Below, in pieces: positions 1 through 62,776 of a DNA stretch of 64,000 nucleotides (its first letter is position 1; the number at the start of each line of letters is the position of its first letter). The stretch covers positions 9,783,184 to 9,847,183 of the forward strand of contig CM055097.1 of assembly GCA_029204225.1 (NCBI GenBank). Reading direction: 5' to 3'. The notes under the pieces are model-generated. The model saw only the letters and a list, made by a program, of their open reading frames with translations. It was not told where the DNA came from and made no database searches. A program made the position numbers and the translations under genes. The DNA comes from Diphasiastrum complanatum (lineage: Eukaryota > Streptophyta > Lycopodiopsida > Lycopodiales > Lycopodiaceae).

Positions 1-223
1 TCACAAATTTAGTTAGCTGGCTGTTATTTGCCAGCATCATTGTAAAGTGCTCATTGTGGAACATCAGTTCTTGTACTGGAGTCATCATCGCATACAAATC
101 ATTTAAAGCTGTGCAGGAATGCATATTAGTCAAGTGCAATAATTTTTTCTTGTGTCTTATTTCCTAAGTTCAGAACTGAGCAGTTGGCACTAACTTACGT
201 GGTGAAAACCTTTTTTATTTCAG
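1..223 (+). other. CAND1 intron, 3' end (window edge)
   Basis: This AT-rich stretch ends in a T-rich tract and CAG at 221-223 before the first recognisable exon. I see no coding similarity in it. It is taken as the end of an intron whose donor is outside the window. Confidence 0.7.
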
Positions 224-51389
<51,166 letters not shown>

Positions 51390-52809
51390 TGACGATACTT
51401 GATACTTGTTTTGTATATTAGTCCAGATTGGTCATTGCTTACACAGGGATCAGCTGCAGATTGGGTAGAGAATATTTTTTTAGTTTGGAGGTATCATTGA
51501 CGACAGTTTTGCAAAGGTTGTACCACAGTTTGTATTTAGTCCATAAGTATTTCTTTCAAGAGTGTTAGCAAAATTTGCAACACAATACACTCTCTCTGTA
51601 TCTCTCTCTCTCTCCGACACACACACATGCGTGCACAACATCAGAGCACATACAGACATGCACACAAATCCCTGCATCCTTGCCCACAAGGACAACGTTC
51701 TATGATTGCACGCATTTATACTGGAACAGGGCTTCTGCATGCAATGTTTGTTATATCCGTCATGTAAACATGACGGAGCGTCATACTGAAGGTTAAACTT
51801 TATGTGTAACTGAACCTTCAGGATACAAAGTATCATGTAGAAATCTCCATGTATACTCAAAAACTAGTGCAGGTCCCTTTGTGAAAGAACCAAATTTTGT
51901 TCAAATAACCAGGCACAGAGAGGATATAGTTATACAGGAGTGTCTAGGCAGACTAATTTGCATAGGGTTAATAAAAATTCTGATTGATCAGGGTATTCCT
52001 GATGTGTCATTTTGAGTGGTTGGGGCATCTTCATGTTGTGCAGTGATCTTGAGCACCTAAGTATGCAGACCTCCCTGAATCTCCAATCTGATGGCATACA
52101 CCTTAGTTTTCAAAAGTTTTACTGTCTAGGAATATAAATCATACTCCATAACAATGAACTGGCTCTTGATTTCTTAATATAGAATTGTCAATTTAGTGCT
52201 TAATGGTAACTAACAAGTGTGACTTTTTTGGTACTTAAAAAGTTTGCAGTTGAATGCTTAAGAGTAGCAACAACTGAGACTTATTACAAGGTGCTCTTAC
52301 ACAGAATTCAATGCAACAGGACCTTGCAACTTTTCGAGAAATACTATTTGATATGATAAACATGAGTCTGAAATAGTAGATTACTCTTTTAAGTCTTATA
52401 GAACTGCGTACCATTGTTGCGCCAATCTAACTGGTCTTCATAGTTAGGGTACAAACACCAGTCAAAGTTCAGTAAGTAAATTGCAATTGATTTGCTGGTA
52501 CATAACTACTGTAGAGATATTATTTGAGAAGGAAACATTCAATCAGCAGTTAGTCAGTTGCACATTTGCTCACATGCATTTATATTGCGAGACTTACATT
52601 AGTGAAATTTCTTCAAGCATAATGGTGTTTCTTGGATTTATTTTGTGTGTGCTCTGTTCAAATAGCTCATTGGTGTTATTTATAAACTTTGAATTCTGAA
52701 GTTCAATAATGAAATCTTTAGTTGACTCCAAATCCCAAGCAAAGTGCACATAAATATCTCAAAATCAACTAGATCATTTATTTACTTATATATAAAGGGA
52801 CATATTTAT
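51390..52809. other. CAND1 3' UTR and flanking sequence
   Basis: No canonical AATAAA is seen close to the stop. A CT/CA-rich microsatellite patch lies at about 51587-51632. No other gene is visible, and the small open frames lack similarity. Confidence 0.5.
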
Positions 52810-53480
52810 ATATCCTCATAAACTATGTTTGTGTTGTCAATATTCAAGTCATTCATTTCATTCTCAATATATGCATTTTCAAATACACGTCTTGCGTGTG
52901 GCTTAACTTGAACAACATACCACCACTTGTTGTTTAGTCGATCTGGTTGAAAAAATACTTGCACATTTTTAACAGTGTTAAGTTAAAATTGTTATCATCA
53001 TGGAGCTATAGTCCACAATAGATGGTTCTAATGAAAGATTGTAACTATTTAATATATCGGTTATGATTGAGAAAAAATGAATGTAAAACTCATGTAGGAC
53101 ACATGTTCACAATGACGAGACATTACCAATGTGTCCAAACAATCCATGCTTAATGTCTTGGTTGCATCGATAGCAAAAAATTCAGTACGGTCTCTTTTCA
53201 CGGTTGTATTTGACTCTTGATAGTTGATTTTGAATCATTTCACATCAAACAAATAATATTTATCATTTTCACCAAAACACACCTCATATATATTTTGAAT
53301 AGTTCTTATATACTCAAGCTCTAAAAAAATCGGACTTTGGTACTGTGCATTACTTTGACTTTTTTGATTGAAAGATGTCATCACACCACAATCATAAGTG
53401 TGTCGTTTCATATTAATTCGTTCAACACGATGATGATGATCATATGTCCACATTGCACTATATGATATTGTCACATGTTA
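52810..53480 (-). pseudogene. CACTA-type element relic (DUF4216-like)
   Basis: The minus-strand frame at 53235-53474 reads HTYDCGVMTSFNQKSQSNAQ and IYEVCFGENDKYYLFDVKWF. Further down NVQVFFQPDRLNNKWWYVVQ appears near 52910-52980. The T.N.GV...........LFKC.WF and QVFY..D.....W.VV pattern is that of DUF4216, a domain at the end of plant En/Spm (CACTA) proteins. Stops lie between the blocks and no CACTA termini were found. Confidence 0.6.
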
Positions 53481-53931
53481 ATTGTAATTAAAATAATAAT
53501 CAATTGTCGTACAAGTATATTATATTTTATTAGAAATAATATTAATAGTCAAACCTTTCAATCACATTCTCTTGTAAATTTTCATTCCATGTCAGATATG
53601 ATTTGTCCCTTTGATCTTGCTTGTTGGAGTGTTTCAACTATCCAATCCGTGGTTGGGCAATGGCTCACACATCCTATGCCTATTATGTTGGTGTCTATTT
53701 TTAGCCAATGTTGTTTTTTTTTTTTTTCTCTCTTGTTTGTATAATTCCAACCACTTATCCATTATTTCAGAATTATAGAGCATGAAAGTAAAAAAAAAAT
53801 TCAACAAAAAGGTGTGGTGTCATGGAATGGATAGAGTCTATGTGTGGTGACATTGTGGGATGAATAGAATCCATGCAAGCAAGATCTAGTGAGGTGTGGT
53901 AGAGTGAGATGTGGGATCTATATGAGGCATG
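53481..53931. other. Unannotated flank
   Basis: Nothing recognised. It ends at the truncated Copia LTR. Confidence 0.5.
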
Positions 53932-54079
53932 GTCTCACTACTACATTGTTCATTTGTTCATTTTGTATGAATTCTTCCACTTGAATATTTCTACTGCTAA
54001 CTGTTGCGTTTCCGTTCCTACACGTTGCGCTCAATCCTCGAGCTTCCGCTGCTGCTCATGCCCCCACGGTTTTACGACA
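53932..54079 (+). repeat. Copia 5' LTR, last 148 bp only
   Basis: It matches the last 148 bp of the right LTR (58343-58490) at about 90 percent and ends GGTTTTACGACA. Confidence 0.93.
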
Positions 54080-54091
54080 TGGTATCAGAGC
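54080..54091 (+). other. Primer-binding site, initiator Met tRNA type
   Basis: TGGTATCAGAGC directly follows the 5' LTR end. Confidence 0.96.
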
Positions 54092-54222
54092 GGACATTTC
54101 AGTAATCTGCATTTCTACTGCGGATTATCAGTCTTGTTTCTATCAAGACCTCTTTCTAGCAAACGCGCAGCCAACAGTATTTTGACAATCGTTGTTTCTA
54201 CCAACGATCTAGTCCAACCAGA

Positions 54223-55023
54223 ATGGACCTATCATCTAGTTCATCTCTCATTGACAAACTCGATGGAGATAACTACCATCTCTGGAAATTCAAGATGAAG
54301 GTTATACTTCTAGCCAAAGAACTGTGGGACATCGTTGATGGCACAGAGCTCAAACCAGAAGGTGATGCAGCCGTCATCACCAAGTGGAGAATGAGAGATG
54401 ACAAAGCATTTGCCATGATCACCGTCAACATCAAGGATACTCAAATCAGCCACATACGTGTTACTCAGACCGCTAAGGATGTACGAGACATCCTAGCAAC
54501 TCTCTACGACATTAGAGACGTTACTTCCAAGCTTCATCTGAGGAAGAAATTCTTCACCCTCAGAATGTCTGACACAGATAGTGTTTCGAGCCACCTCAAC
54601 ACCTTTAAAAGTCTTATGGAGCAGATGATTGCAACTAGCTCAATCATAGAAGATTCTGATGCACTCATGACTCTATTATCGAGTCTACCTGAAGCCTACA
54701 AAAATTGGGTAATGACAATCTCTACCCAGGAGCACCTCACTCTATCAAGAGTAATTTTGCTGCTCCTACAAGAGGAGATCAGAAGATCAGCATCCTCCTC
54801 AGGCTCAAGATCGGATCCTCAAGCTCTTATTCAAAAAATCAGAAGTTTAGATCCAAGAGATCTACAAAGTCAGGCTCTATGGACAAGAAGAGCAACATGC
54901 AGTCTAGACCAAATTCCGGTTCAGGATCGAATTCAAGCTCTTCATCATTCCAACCAGCGTAGAAATTTTTCTGCTGATACTGTAAGAGGACTGGCCACGA
55001 AATCAAGGACTGCCAAACTTTGA
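54223..55023 (+). pseudogene. Copia gag
   Basis: The frame starts MDLSSSSSLIDKLDGDNYHL and continues WKFKMKVILLAKELWDIVDG, DDKAFAMITVNIKDTQISHI, LHLRKKFFTLRMSDTDSVSS and LLSSLPEAYKNWVMTI. The zinc knuckle at about 54965-55010 is in another frame and reads FC-stop-YCKRTGHEIKDCQ, so it carries a nonsense codon between its first two Cys. Confidence 0.9.
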
Positions 55024-55099
55024 AGTACAACAACGAAAAGAAGAAGCAGTTCCAACAACAAGCAATAGTGCTACAGCCAGTCACTCAAATCAGCAACAA

Positions 55100-55835
55100 C
55101 AAGAAGAAGATGAAGCAACTTTCATGACCAAAGTTCTGCGAAGAAAAAGAGGATATCGATTCCTGATATCTAGACTCCAGAGCAACTCAACACATGACTC
55201 ACCATCGCGACTAGTTTAAAGACTACAAGTCATTCACTCACTCTCGAGTTGTGCAACTTGGAGACAACTCATCACATTCAATTAAAGGTGAAGGAACAAT
55301 CAGAGTTGAATTCAAAAGATGTGAAGTCAAGTTGCTATCCAACGTTCTCCACATTCCAAATCTGACCAAAAATCTGCTCTCAGTTAGCAGAATCACCGAT
55401 TTAGGTCGGAGGGTCAAATTCGATACAGACGACTGCACAATTCTTGACAAATCCTGAAAGGTGCTAGCCTACGGAAGAAGAAGTGGCTACCTTTACAAAC
55501 TCAGCCATTGCTATTCTTCTAATAGTCAAGCTCTTCACACAGCCACTTCTGAATCAACTGATATGTTGTGGCATTTCAGACTTGGCCATCTTAACTTCAA
55601 CAATATTCAGCAAATGTCAACTCAGAGTCTAGTACAAGATCTACCTTCAGTCAGCAAGCCAACTTCTCCATGCAAAAGCTGTATTATCAACAAGCATGCT
55701 AGGAGTCCAGCTCTCTATTTCCTAACCTTCATTGACGACTTCTTGCGAAGGAATACAACCTACTATCTGAAGAACAAGTCCGAAGCATTCAAGTTCTTCA
55801 TGCAGTTCAAGGCATCCGCAGAAAACCAGACCTAG
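55100..55835 (+). pseudogene. Copia protease and pre-integrase
   Basis: The protease motif at about 55168 reads LDSRATQHMT, with Arg in place of the Gly of DSGAT, which should abolish activity. VQLGDNSSHSIKGEGTIRVE and NVLHIPNLTKNLLSVSRITD follow. After a stop, WHFRLGHLNFNNIQQMSTQS, CKSCIINKHARSP and FLTFIDDFLRR mark the pre-integrase and a deleted integrase N-terminus, because the first catalytic Asp block is missing. Confidence 0.88.
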
Positions 55836-56400
55836 AGGAAGATCAAGGTTCTACACACAGATGGAGGGGGAGAGTACATCTCCATAGAATTCAAGGAGTT
55901 CTGCAAGGCCAACGAGATACATCAACAATATACAACCAGCTACTCACCTCAGTCCAATGGTGTAGCTGAGTGGAAGAATCGGACACTCATCGAGAGTGCC
56001 AAGATTATGATGGCCCATGCCTCTCTTCCAAAGAAATTTTAGGCAAAAGCTATTACTACAGCTGCCTATTTGCAAAATTGATCCATCACCAAAGCCCTGA
56101 ATGGCAAGACACCTTATGAGGTGTGGACATGATCAAAACCATCACTCAAACATATTTGAGTGTTTGAATACATGGCTTTTGTTCAGATCCCTGAGGATCT
56201 AAGAAGAAACTGGATGATAAGAGCAGGAAGACGATCTTCATCGGCTATTTTCCAAATCACAAGGCATACAAGCTCTACAATTTGGATATCGAGAAGGCAT
56301 TCACCACTAGAGATGTCATTTTTGTGGAAGACCAGTTCATCGACCACAAAGGGAAAGCGGCTGATAACGATCCGCCTACTCCTCTTCTTTGCAGCCGCAG
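55836..56400 (+). pseudogene. Copia integrase C-terminal part
   Basis: Frames read LHTDGGGEYISIEFKEFCKA, QQYTTSYSPQSNGVAEWKNR and TLIESAKIMMAHASLPKKF, interrupted by several stop codons. The downstream FEYMAFVQIPEDLRR part has decayed. Confidence 0.85.
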
Positions 56401-57515
56401 TTTGTAGAATCCACAAGGCACTCTACGAGCTGAAACAGTCACTTGGAGCCTGGTTCCAGAAGATCAACGCATTTCTGATAGAGAATGGTTTCATTTTAAA
56501 CTTAGCAGACTCGAATGTCTACTTCAAGTCTGTATCAGATTACTTCATCATCATCACTCTCTACGTAGATGATACACTCTTATTCAGTAACAACATGAAT
56601 ATGATGAAGAATACAAAATGCATGCTGGCACAGGAATACAAGATGATTGACATGGGTCCAGCCCACTATTGTCTCAAAATTCAAATTCAATGAGATTGAC
56701 CCAGCAGACTGATCCTTATCAGTTAGCAACGATATCTCAACAACATGTTGGAAGTATGAAATGGCCAACTGTAAACCAAGTCACTTTCCACTCATCCCTG
56801 GACTAAAGCTATCAAAAGAACAGTCTCTTCAAACTGAGACAGAAAATGAGGAGATGAAGCGCTACCCATTTCAATCCGTCATCGGCTCACTGATGTACGC
56901 AATGATCTACTCGTGACCAGAACTTGCATATTTGATCGGTACACTCAGCCAGTTCCTGCCAAATCCAGGCTTAACTCATGGGAAGACACTAACAAAGGTC
57001 ATGAAGTACATCCAAGCAACAAAAACTCTCAACATCTGCTATGGAGGTAGCCACACTGCCAGCATCCTTCAAGCCTACACAGATGTGGATTGGGTAGGAG
57101 ATGGTGACACCATAAAATCAACATTTGGATTTGTATTCTTATACAACCAAGGCCTAATCTCATGGAGCAGTCGGAAGCAGACCTCAGTTGCATTATCATC
57201 AACGGAATCCGAATACATAGCTGCCACCAATGCAACCAAAGAGGCGATCTGGCTAAGGCAACTGCTTGCAGACCTGAACCTTGCACAACCACTTCCTACA
57301 ACAATCTATTGTGACAATCAAAGCACAATAGCGAACATATAAAAATCAGGTATCATTACCTTAGAGAGAAAGTGCACATCAAGGAAGTAGAACTGGTTCT
57401 CTGCAGAACAAACTACATGGCAGCAGATTACTTCACAAAGGCTCTATCAAAGGAGCAACATCTCAAATTTAACGATATGTTAAATCTAAAGATCAAAGTT
57501 TTTCAGGATCCACAT
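56400..57515 (+). pseudogene. Copia RT (C-terminal) and RNase H
   Basis: RT begins late, at KALYELKQSLGAWFQKINAF, with YVDD at 56562-56573 and NNMNMMKNTKCMLAQEYKMI after it. The RNase H region reads VIGSLMYAMIYS, YTDVDWVGDGDTIKSTFGFV, LSSTESEYIAATNATKEAIW and YCDNQSTIANI. Several stops interrupt it, and the RT N-terminal half is deleted. Confidence 0.9.
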
Positions 57516-57525
57516 TAAGGGCGAG

Positions 57526-58490
57526 TGTTAGATTTCTTATGCTCAACCTTAAACAAATCATTCAAGTAATGAGCATCTTAAAAACCGAAGGCCGACTACA
57601 TGTTTTCGGGCCTTCACATTTTTCCTTTGAGATTTCTTGTGTCTTAAACGTTTTTAGGGCACCTTCTCCTTTTTCACAACTTCGCGAAAAATGCGACACA
57701 GTGGCCAAGTGACCATAATGCCTTAGAAACCATTTGAAGGCACCTTCATCTTTTTCGGCTTGTTACTGTCTTTAATCTAGGGCACCTTCGCCTTCTTCAC
57801 TATCTTTAAACTAAGGCACCTTCGCCTTCTTCGCATAACTTTAGTGTAAGGCTGGCCAGAATGCCTTAGAAACCATTCTTAAGGCACCTTCGTCTTTTTC
57901 GCCTTCTTCGCTTTGCTACCTTCAATCTAAGGGCGCCTTCGTGATTTACATACCTTAAGTCTAAGGGCACCTTCAGGATTTACATACCTTCAATCTAAGG
58001 GCACCTTCGAGTTTTTTGGGATTTTCGCATTTTTGCTACATTGGCAGACCGACGTCGCCAACTTATCATCAACCCTAAAACATCTGGAGAAACAAATATC
58101 CTAAGGGCGGTTACCAACTTTATACAGATGCAAAACTGGAGTAAATGGCAATTAAAGCATAAGATATTTTTTCTCTCGACACTTGTAAATATATATACTA
58201 GCTGAATTAAGCTATGTAAGTGTTAATTGAATTTCTCTTTCAATCAGAGTTTTCTGTAGCCAGCGTTATCACGCTCAGCAAGTTGAAGTTATTACTTCAA
58301 GCTATTGTACTCACTGTTGATATTAATCAGAACGCAATTTTTGTCTCACTACTGCATTGTTCATTTGCGCATTCTGTATGAATTCTTCTACTTGAATATT
58401 TTTTCTGCTAACTGTTGCATTTCCGTTCCTACACGCCGTGCTCAATCCTTGAGCTTCCGCTGCCGCTCACGCCCACACGGTTTTACGACA
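57526..58490 (+). repeat. Copia 3' LTR, 965 bp
   Basis: It starts TGTTAGATTTC after the polypurine tract and ends ACGACA. The stretch 57720-58015 holds short direct repeats of the form CTAAGG(G)CACCTTCG.CTT. A TATAAATA-like box would be expected here but none is clear. Confidence 0.92.
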
Positions 58491-58889
58491 AAGTCAAGTG
58501 GCCAAATAGGGTTTGGACCTGCTATGAAAGGATGTAACTCGTGGAGAAGCAGATGTTCTCTCTTCTCTATCTCATTTCATGCTTATACATGGTTCTCTTG
58601 GGTTCTACTATCCATTGGTGCACTATACTTTTGCAATTCTATGTATAGAATGATCATATTTGTTATTTATAGATCCACACGTGTGAAACACAGTAGCTTG
58701 TTGGTTTTGTATGGACAACAACAGTACTTTATATTTTTATTCATGTTTGATCAAGTTCTATTAGAGTTTGCATTCTATTTTGTGTGTAGATGCTGGTTTT
58801 TCTACATTGGCAAGATTGGTGAAGTAGCTTGTTTTATAACCAAAGATCTTTAGTGGATTTGGATCTGAATTGATCCCAAATCTTTCACA
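58491..58889 (+). repeat. Probable 3' part of another Copia 5' LTR
   Basis: The segment ends CCCAAATCTTTCACA directly before a primer-binding site. Its own partner LTR is not found, and the left edge is cut by the preceding Copia. Confidence 0.55.
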
Positions 58890-58901
58890 TGGTATCAGAG
58901 C
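58890..58901 (+). other. Primer-binding site, initiator Met tRNA type
   Basis: TGGTATCAGAGC precedes a leader of about 590 bp and a Copia gag. Confidence 0.93.
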
Positions 58902-59488
58902 TTGTGTTTCAGATTATGAAGGAGGAAATAATATCTATCAATGATTTGGTGAAGATATCAAGGCTAGAGCATGCTAGATTGGATTCTACACCAAAATCGA
59001 GTTTCTTGCATTTGTAGATTGGATCTTTTGTAGATCAAAACTCTATATAGGTTTATAAACTTGATCAATTCCAATTTTTTAATTCACATGTTGGATTTGG
59101 CCTATTTTTGGATCATTGGATTAGCCTAAGTGGTGGCTAACAGATTGCATATCAAATTTTCAGCATTTGCATGTAGATTTTGAAATATTCAATTTTTGTG
59201 ATTTTGTCAAAACCCTAATTTTGATTGGATCTCTAGATAGTGAGGTTTCTGGACTTTATTTGAGTGTGTTCAATCTTAGGAAGTGGCAAGAGTCATTAGA
59301 TTGAGGATAGATCATAGGTTGATCAAGATTTCATTATTGTATGTGTGTGTATTTGCTTGGTATAAGTGCGAGAAGAGAATTGAGTAGTTTCAAATCTTTG
59401 TGATTTTTCTTTGAAAACATTTGTTGTTGTTCAAAGGAGTGCTTTGTGCATTGAAACAGGTTGAAAGAGAAGATCATGTCATTGCTGC

Positions 59489-59960
59489 ATGGCAACATCA
59501 AGTGGAGTCATGTTGTTGGAAGCCAATGATGGGCTTACCTCAAGCAGCTATTCATTGTGGAAAGTGAGGATGGAATCACTTATTGAGATGAATGATGTTT
59601 TGGATATTGTTGTAGGTTTGGAGGAGAGACCAGCAACACAACAAGATCAAATGAGGTATGACAAGAGGGCCAAAAGGGCTCTATACATGATCAAGATGAA
59701 TGTTACCAATGAGCTTCTCAAGGAAGTCGGTAAAAGTACTTCATCTAAGGATGCTTGGGATTCATTGAAAAAGCTTTATGAATCCAAGTCTACTTCTAGA
59801 GTGTTGACTCTAAGAAGGAAAATCTTGTCTCGTTTGAAAAAGAATGAAGAAAGTCCAAGTACTTTTATTTTGAGGGTGAAAGCATTGAATGATGAGTTGG
59901 CTTGCATTGATGAGAGCGTCAAGGAAGGAGAGCTTGGATTGTTGGAAGGCTTGTATGTGT
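59489..59960 (+). pseudogene. Copia gag, truncated
   Basis: The frame reads LLEANDGLTSSSYSLWKVRM, LIEMNDVLDIVVGLEERPAT, AWDSLKKLYESKSTSRVLTL and VKALNDELACIDESVKEGEL. At about 59960 the similarity ends and unrelated DNA begins, though the frame stays open to 60130. Confidence 0.85.
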
Positions 59961-60435
59961 GGTTTTTTACACACATTTTTTTTCAAACGTTTTTGGCTAC
60001 GAGTTGGATTGAAATACCCATCAGATATCTAAACTTTGAAAAACTCTCTATGGGCTTAAACAATCGTCTCGTGCTTGATTTCATCGAATCAATTAGTTTT
60101 TTATTTAGCAAGGCTTCATACCAAATTTAGTTGGAAGCCAACCTGGCGGCACGCCAACCATAAACAAATAACTTCCACCCAAGCAAGCCATCCAACTCAG
60201 CCGACAGGTTAGAGCCCGTTTCCCAAGAGCTTAACCCATTCACGTTCATGCAAGGAACACTTAGAACCACAAGCCGCGACAGATATGGAGACAACCAGTT
60301 CCTGGACCAAATGGTCCCGACAGCATACCGCTGGCGCCACGGACCGAATGGCCCCGACGGCATACCGCTGGCGTCCCGGGATACGCCCTCAGCTATGTGC
60401 CAAATTAAAAAGTTTGAAGCGGCCTTACAACTAAT
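59961..60435. other. Non-Copia insert with a GC-rich part
   Basis: After an AT-rich 170 bp the segment 60128-60415 is distinctly GC-rich. It contains a tandem repeat of a motif of about 31 bp (ATGG.CCCGAC.GCATACCGC, twice at about 60310-60373). A minus-strand frame of 78 codons spans it. I do not recognise either the DNA or the frame. Confidence 0.5.
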
Positions 60436-61305
60436 GTCTACTACAAATCAATGAATTCATCTTTCATTATCATTACATTATATGTTGACGACACATCACT
60501 TTTTAATAATGACATTCGAATGTAAAGGATGTCAAAGAGATGTTATCGAATGAATTCAATATGACATATTATGGGAGGCCCATTTCGGTCTTGGTACATA
60601 GATGTTCAGAGATCGTAATCATAGATTGATTTATATCAGTCAACAAAGGTACACTAGTAACTCAAACACCAAATGGCCGACTATAGACCAGCCAAAACTC
60701 CAATGGATCCAAGTTTGAAATATTCGAAGGACCAGTGTCCCCGGTTTTTTCGAAAAGAGTTGAACAAATGAAATAATTTACTTATCATTCCATTATTGGT
60801 TCTTGTTTCATTGGTCCCAACTTTGAGCCTCCCTTGGAAACCAAGAAGCATTACTGGTTCTCAAAAGCGGTTGGCTTAGTTGGTTAGCTTGGCATCCAAA
60901 GTTTCTTTGGTCCCAAGTTCGAGCCTCCCTTGGAAACCAAGAAGCATTATTGGTTCTCTCAGAGGCCGAATACATTGCCACCAGACATGCCGCAAAAGAA
61001 GCTATTTGGTTAAGGCGTCTATTGTCGGGGACATTAATCTTAATCAATTACAATCAACTTCCATCTTTTGCGACAATCAGAGTACAATTGCTTTATCTAT
61101 TAATCCCAGGTATCATTCCAGGAGCAAGCACATTGAGATGAAGTATCATTTCGTCAGAGACAAAGTACTCAAAAGAGAGATGATTCTAATCTTTTGTAAA
61201 ACAGAAGATGTATTTACTAAAGTGTTATCATTTGACAATCATTCTAAGTTTAGAAATATGCTCAATTTAATACCTCAATTTTTATGACTTCACATTAAGG
61301 GGGAG
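60436..61305 (+). mobile_element. Copia RT and RNase H fragment with polypurine tract
   Basis: FIIITLYVDDTSLFNND has YVDD at 60481-60492, then MADYRPAKTPMDPSLKYSKD. RNase H reads LSEAEYIATRHAAKEAIWLR, IFCDNQSTIALSIN and SKHIEMKYHFVRDKVLKREM, with frame changes. AAGGGGGAG at 61297-61305 is the polypurine tract. A 52 bp piece (GGTCCCAA.TT.GAGCCTCCC onward) is duplicated in tandem at about 60808-60960 inside it. Confidence 0.85.
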
Positions 61306-61905
61306 TATTGGATTTCATTCCTTAAATCATTTTGTAATGTGGAACTACTACGCAGTTTTACTAGCATTGTCGAGACAATGTCAAAGGTGTCAAAGACCGT
61401 CTATAAAAACATGTATTGTCGACATAGAGTCGAATCAATTGTTGAGGTTATCAAATAATAACTGAATCAGATTTGATAGTGAAGTTTTATTTGCATATTT
61501 TGGGTCCAATCTCTTGTTTCCATGTGGCACCTGCTAGGTGGATAATGATAAATTCTGTCAGGGTTGTGCCATCAACAACTATAATTAATAGATTAGTAGA
61601 TCAGTTCATTTCAATAACCAATATTGTTATTATCAACATGTTCCACAGGTTTTCATCTGAAGTATTCATTCTTCTTCTTGTCCTCTCTGTTCCGCCATAG
61701 GTGTAGATTGATCATTAATAAGCTATCGCAATTATAGCTTGTGTAGGAGTGGAATTTATAACAAAATTAGAGATGCTATTAGTGTAATCAGAGTAGACAA
61801 CAACTATGTTTTCATCATTCAATAATACATACTGCATTCGACAATTCGTCATATGACTTGTCTTGTCCTACTATTTTTGTTATTCATATTATTATGATAT
61901 GAGTT
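61306..61905 (+). repeat. Probable Copia 3' LTR
   Basis: It directly follows the polypurine tract and starts TATTGGATTTC, a one-base variant of the usual TGTTGGATTTC. The end is not determined because no partner LTR is in the window. Confidence 0.5.
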
Positions 61906-62217
61906 TTGATGATTGGCTATCTCAACATTACTCTTGATGATAGGACCAAGGAGGATCCATCTTCAAGGAAAGGTATTTTTGTTGGATATAGTGAGGTGAG
62001 TAAAGTCTACAAGGTTTACATTCCTACTACTAACAAAGTGATTGCTGGTAGAGATGTCATTTTTGATGAGGGAAACATTCCAAAAGTGTCTGCAAGTACT
62101 ATTGATGATGATGTGGATGGATCTAACATTCTTGTTGTTGATGTAAAAGATCCTACGAGGAGCAAAAGTTGGAAGATTGCATGCAATTTTGACAACCTTC
62201 ATTCCAGCTAGCATCAT
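61906..62217 (+). pseudogene. Copia integrase C-terminus scrap
   Basis: The frame reads KEDPSSRKGIFVGYSEVSKV and YKVYIPTTNKVIAGRDVIFD, the well-conserved block between integrase and RT in Copia elements. It is isolated, out of order with the neighbouring pieces, and followed by undetermined sequence to 62448. Confidence 0.85.
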
Positions 62218-62448
62218 AAACTTAATGCATGTTGCAATGAAGCCCTTGTTCCAGCAAGCTACACCAAACGAGTGAAGTTAAAGCCAAGCAAAGTTGCGGT
62301 GAAGTTTTCAAGTTTCCATAACCGTTTGAAGAAGCTGAGGGAATACTCTTGCTATTCCATTAGCAAGTGGGTTTCGAACAAAGCTAAGTCCTTAACATTT
62401 CTTCTTTCTATTTCTTTTATGTTTTAGCTTTCCTCTTCAAACTCTGAC

Positions 62449-62754
62449 ATGACGACACTTGAGAAAAAACTAGTTTTTCCAAGAAGTGCCATAGACGAGC
62501 TCGAAGAAGAGGCCATTCATTTTCAGACAGGAAAAACTACAATGGACATAGATGAGGAGTATGAAATATTCAACACTACAAAATCTATGTCTAAAGAACA
62601 ATATGAGCAATTACAAACTGAAGTAGCAAGTTTAAAACAAACTTTAGCTAGCATGCAAACTAGACAAGATAAATCATTTTTCGATCTTAAAAGTTTGTTT
62701 GCTAGCCCAATTAAAGACCCTTCGGTACCTCCTACTCCCCCAGTCTGTCCCTAG
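62449..62754 (+). pseudogene. Gypsy gag N-terminus fragment
   Basis: It starts MTTLEKKLVFPRSAIDELEE and continues MSKEQYEQLQTEVASLKQTL, DKSFFDLKSLFASP. It aligns with residues 1-100 of the Gypsy gag at 36147-37016 (RSIDELETEA, TKEQFLHLMTEVDELKLALA). It then ends in a stop where the minus-strand Copia begins. Confidence 0.75.
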
Positions 62755-62776
62755 TACATCCTAGTTGCCAGTACCT

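Larger units (their letters stand above)
53932..58490 (+). mobile_element. Ty1/Copia LTR retrotransposon, + strand, 4.56 kb, defective
   Basis: A 5'-truncated left LTR (53932-54079), primer site, gag, protease, integrase, RT, RNase H, polypurine tract (AAGGGCGAG) and complete right LTR (57526-58490) follow in order. The coding region has many stops, a deletion across the integrase start and loss of the RT fingers. TSDs cannot be tested because the left LTR edge is gone. Confidence 0.92.

Noticed and set aside
60127-60363. 78-codon minus-strand frame as a gene
   Set aside because: No recognisable family, and it lies between element scraps. It is kept only as part of an unexplained GC-rich segment.
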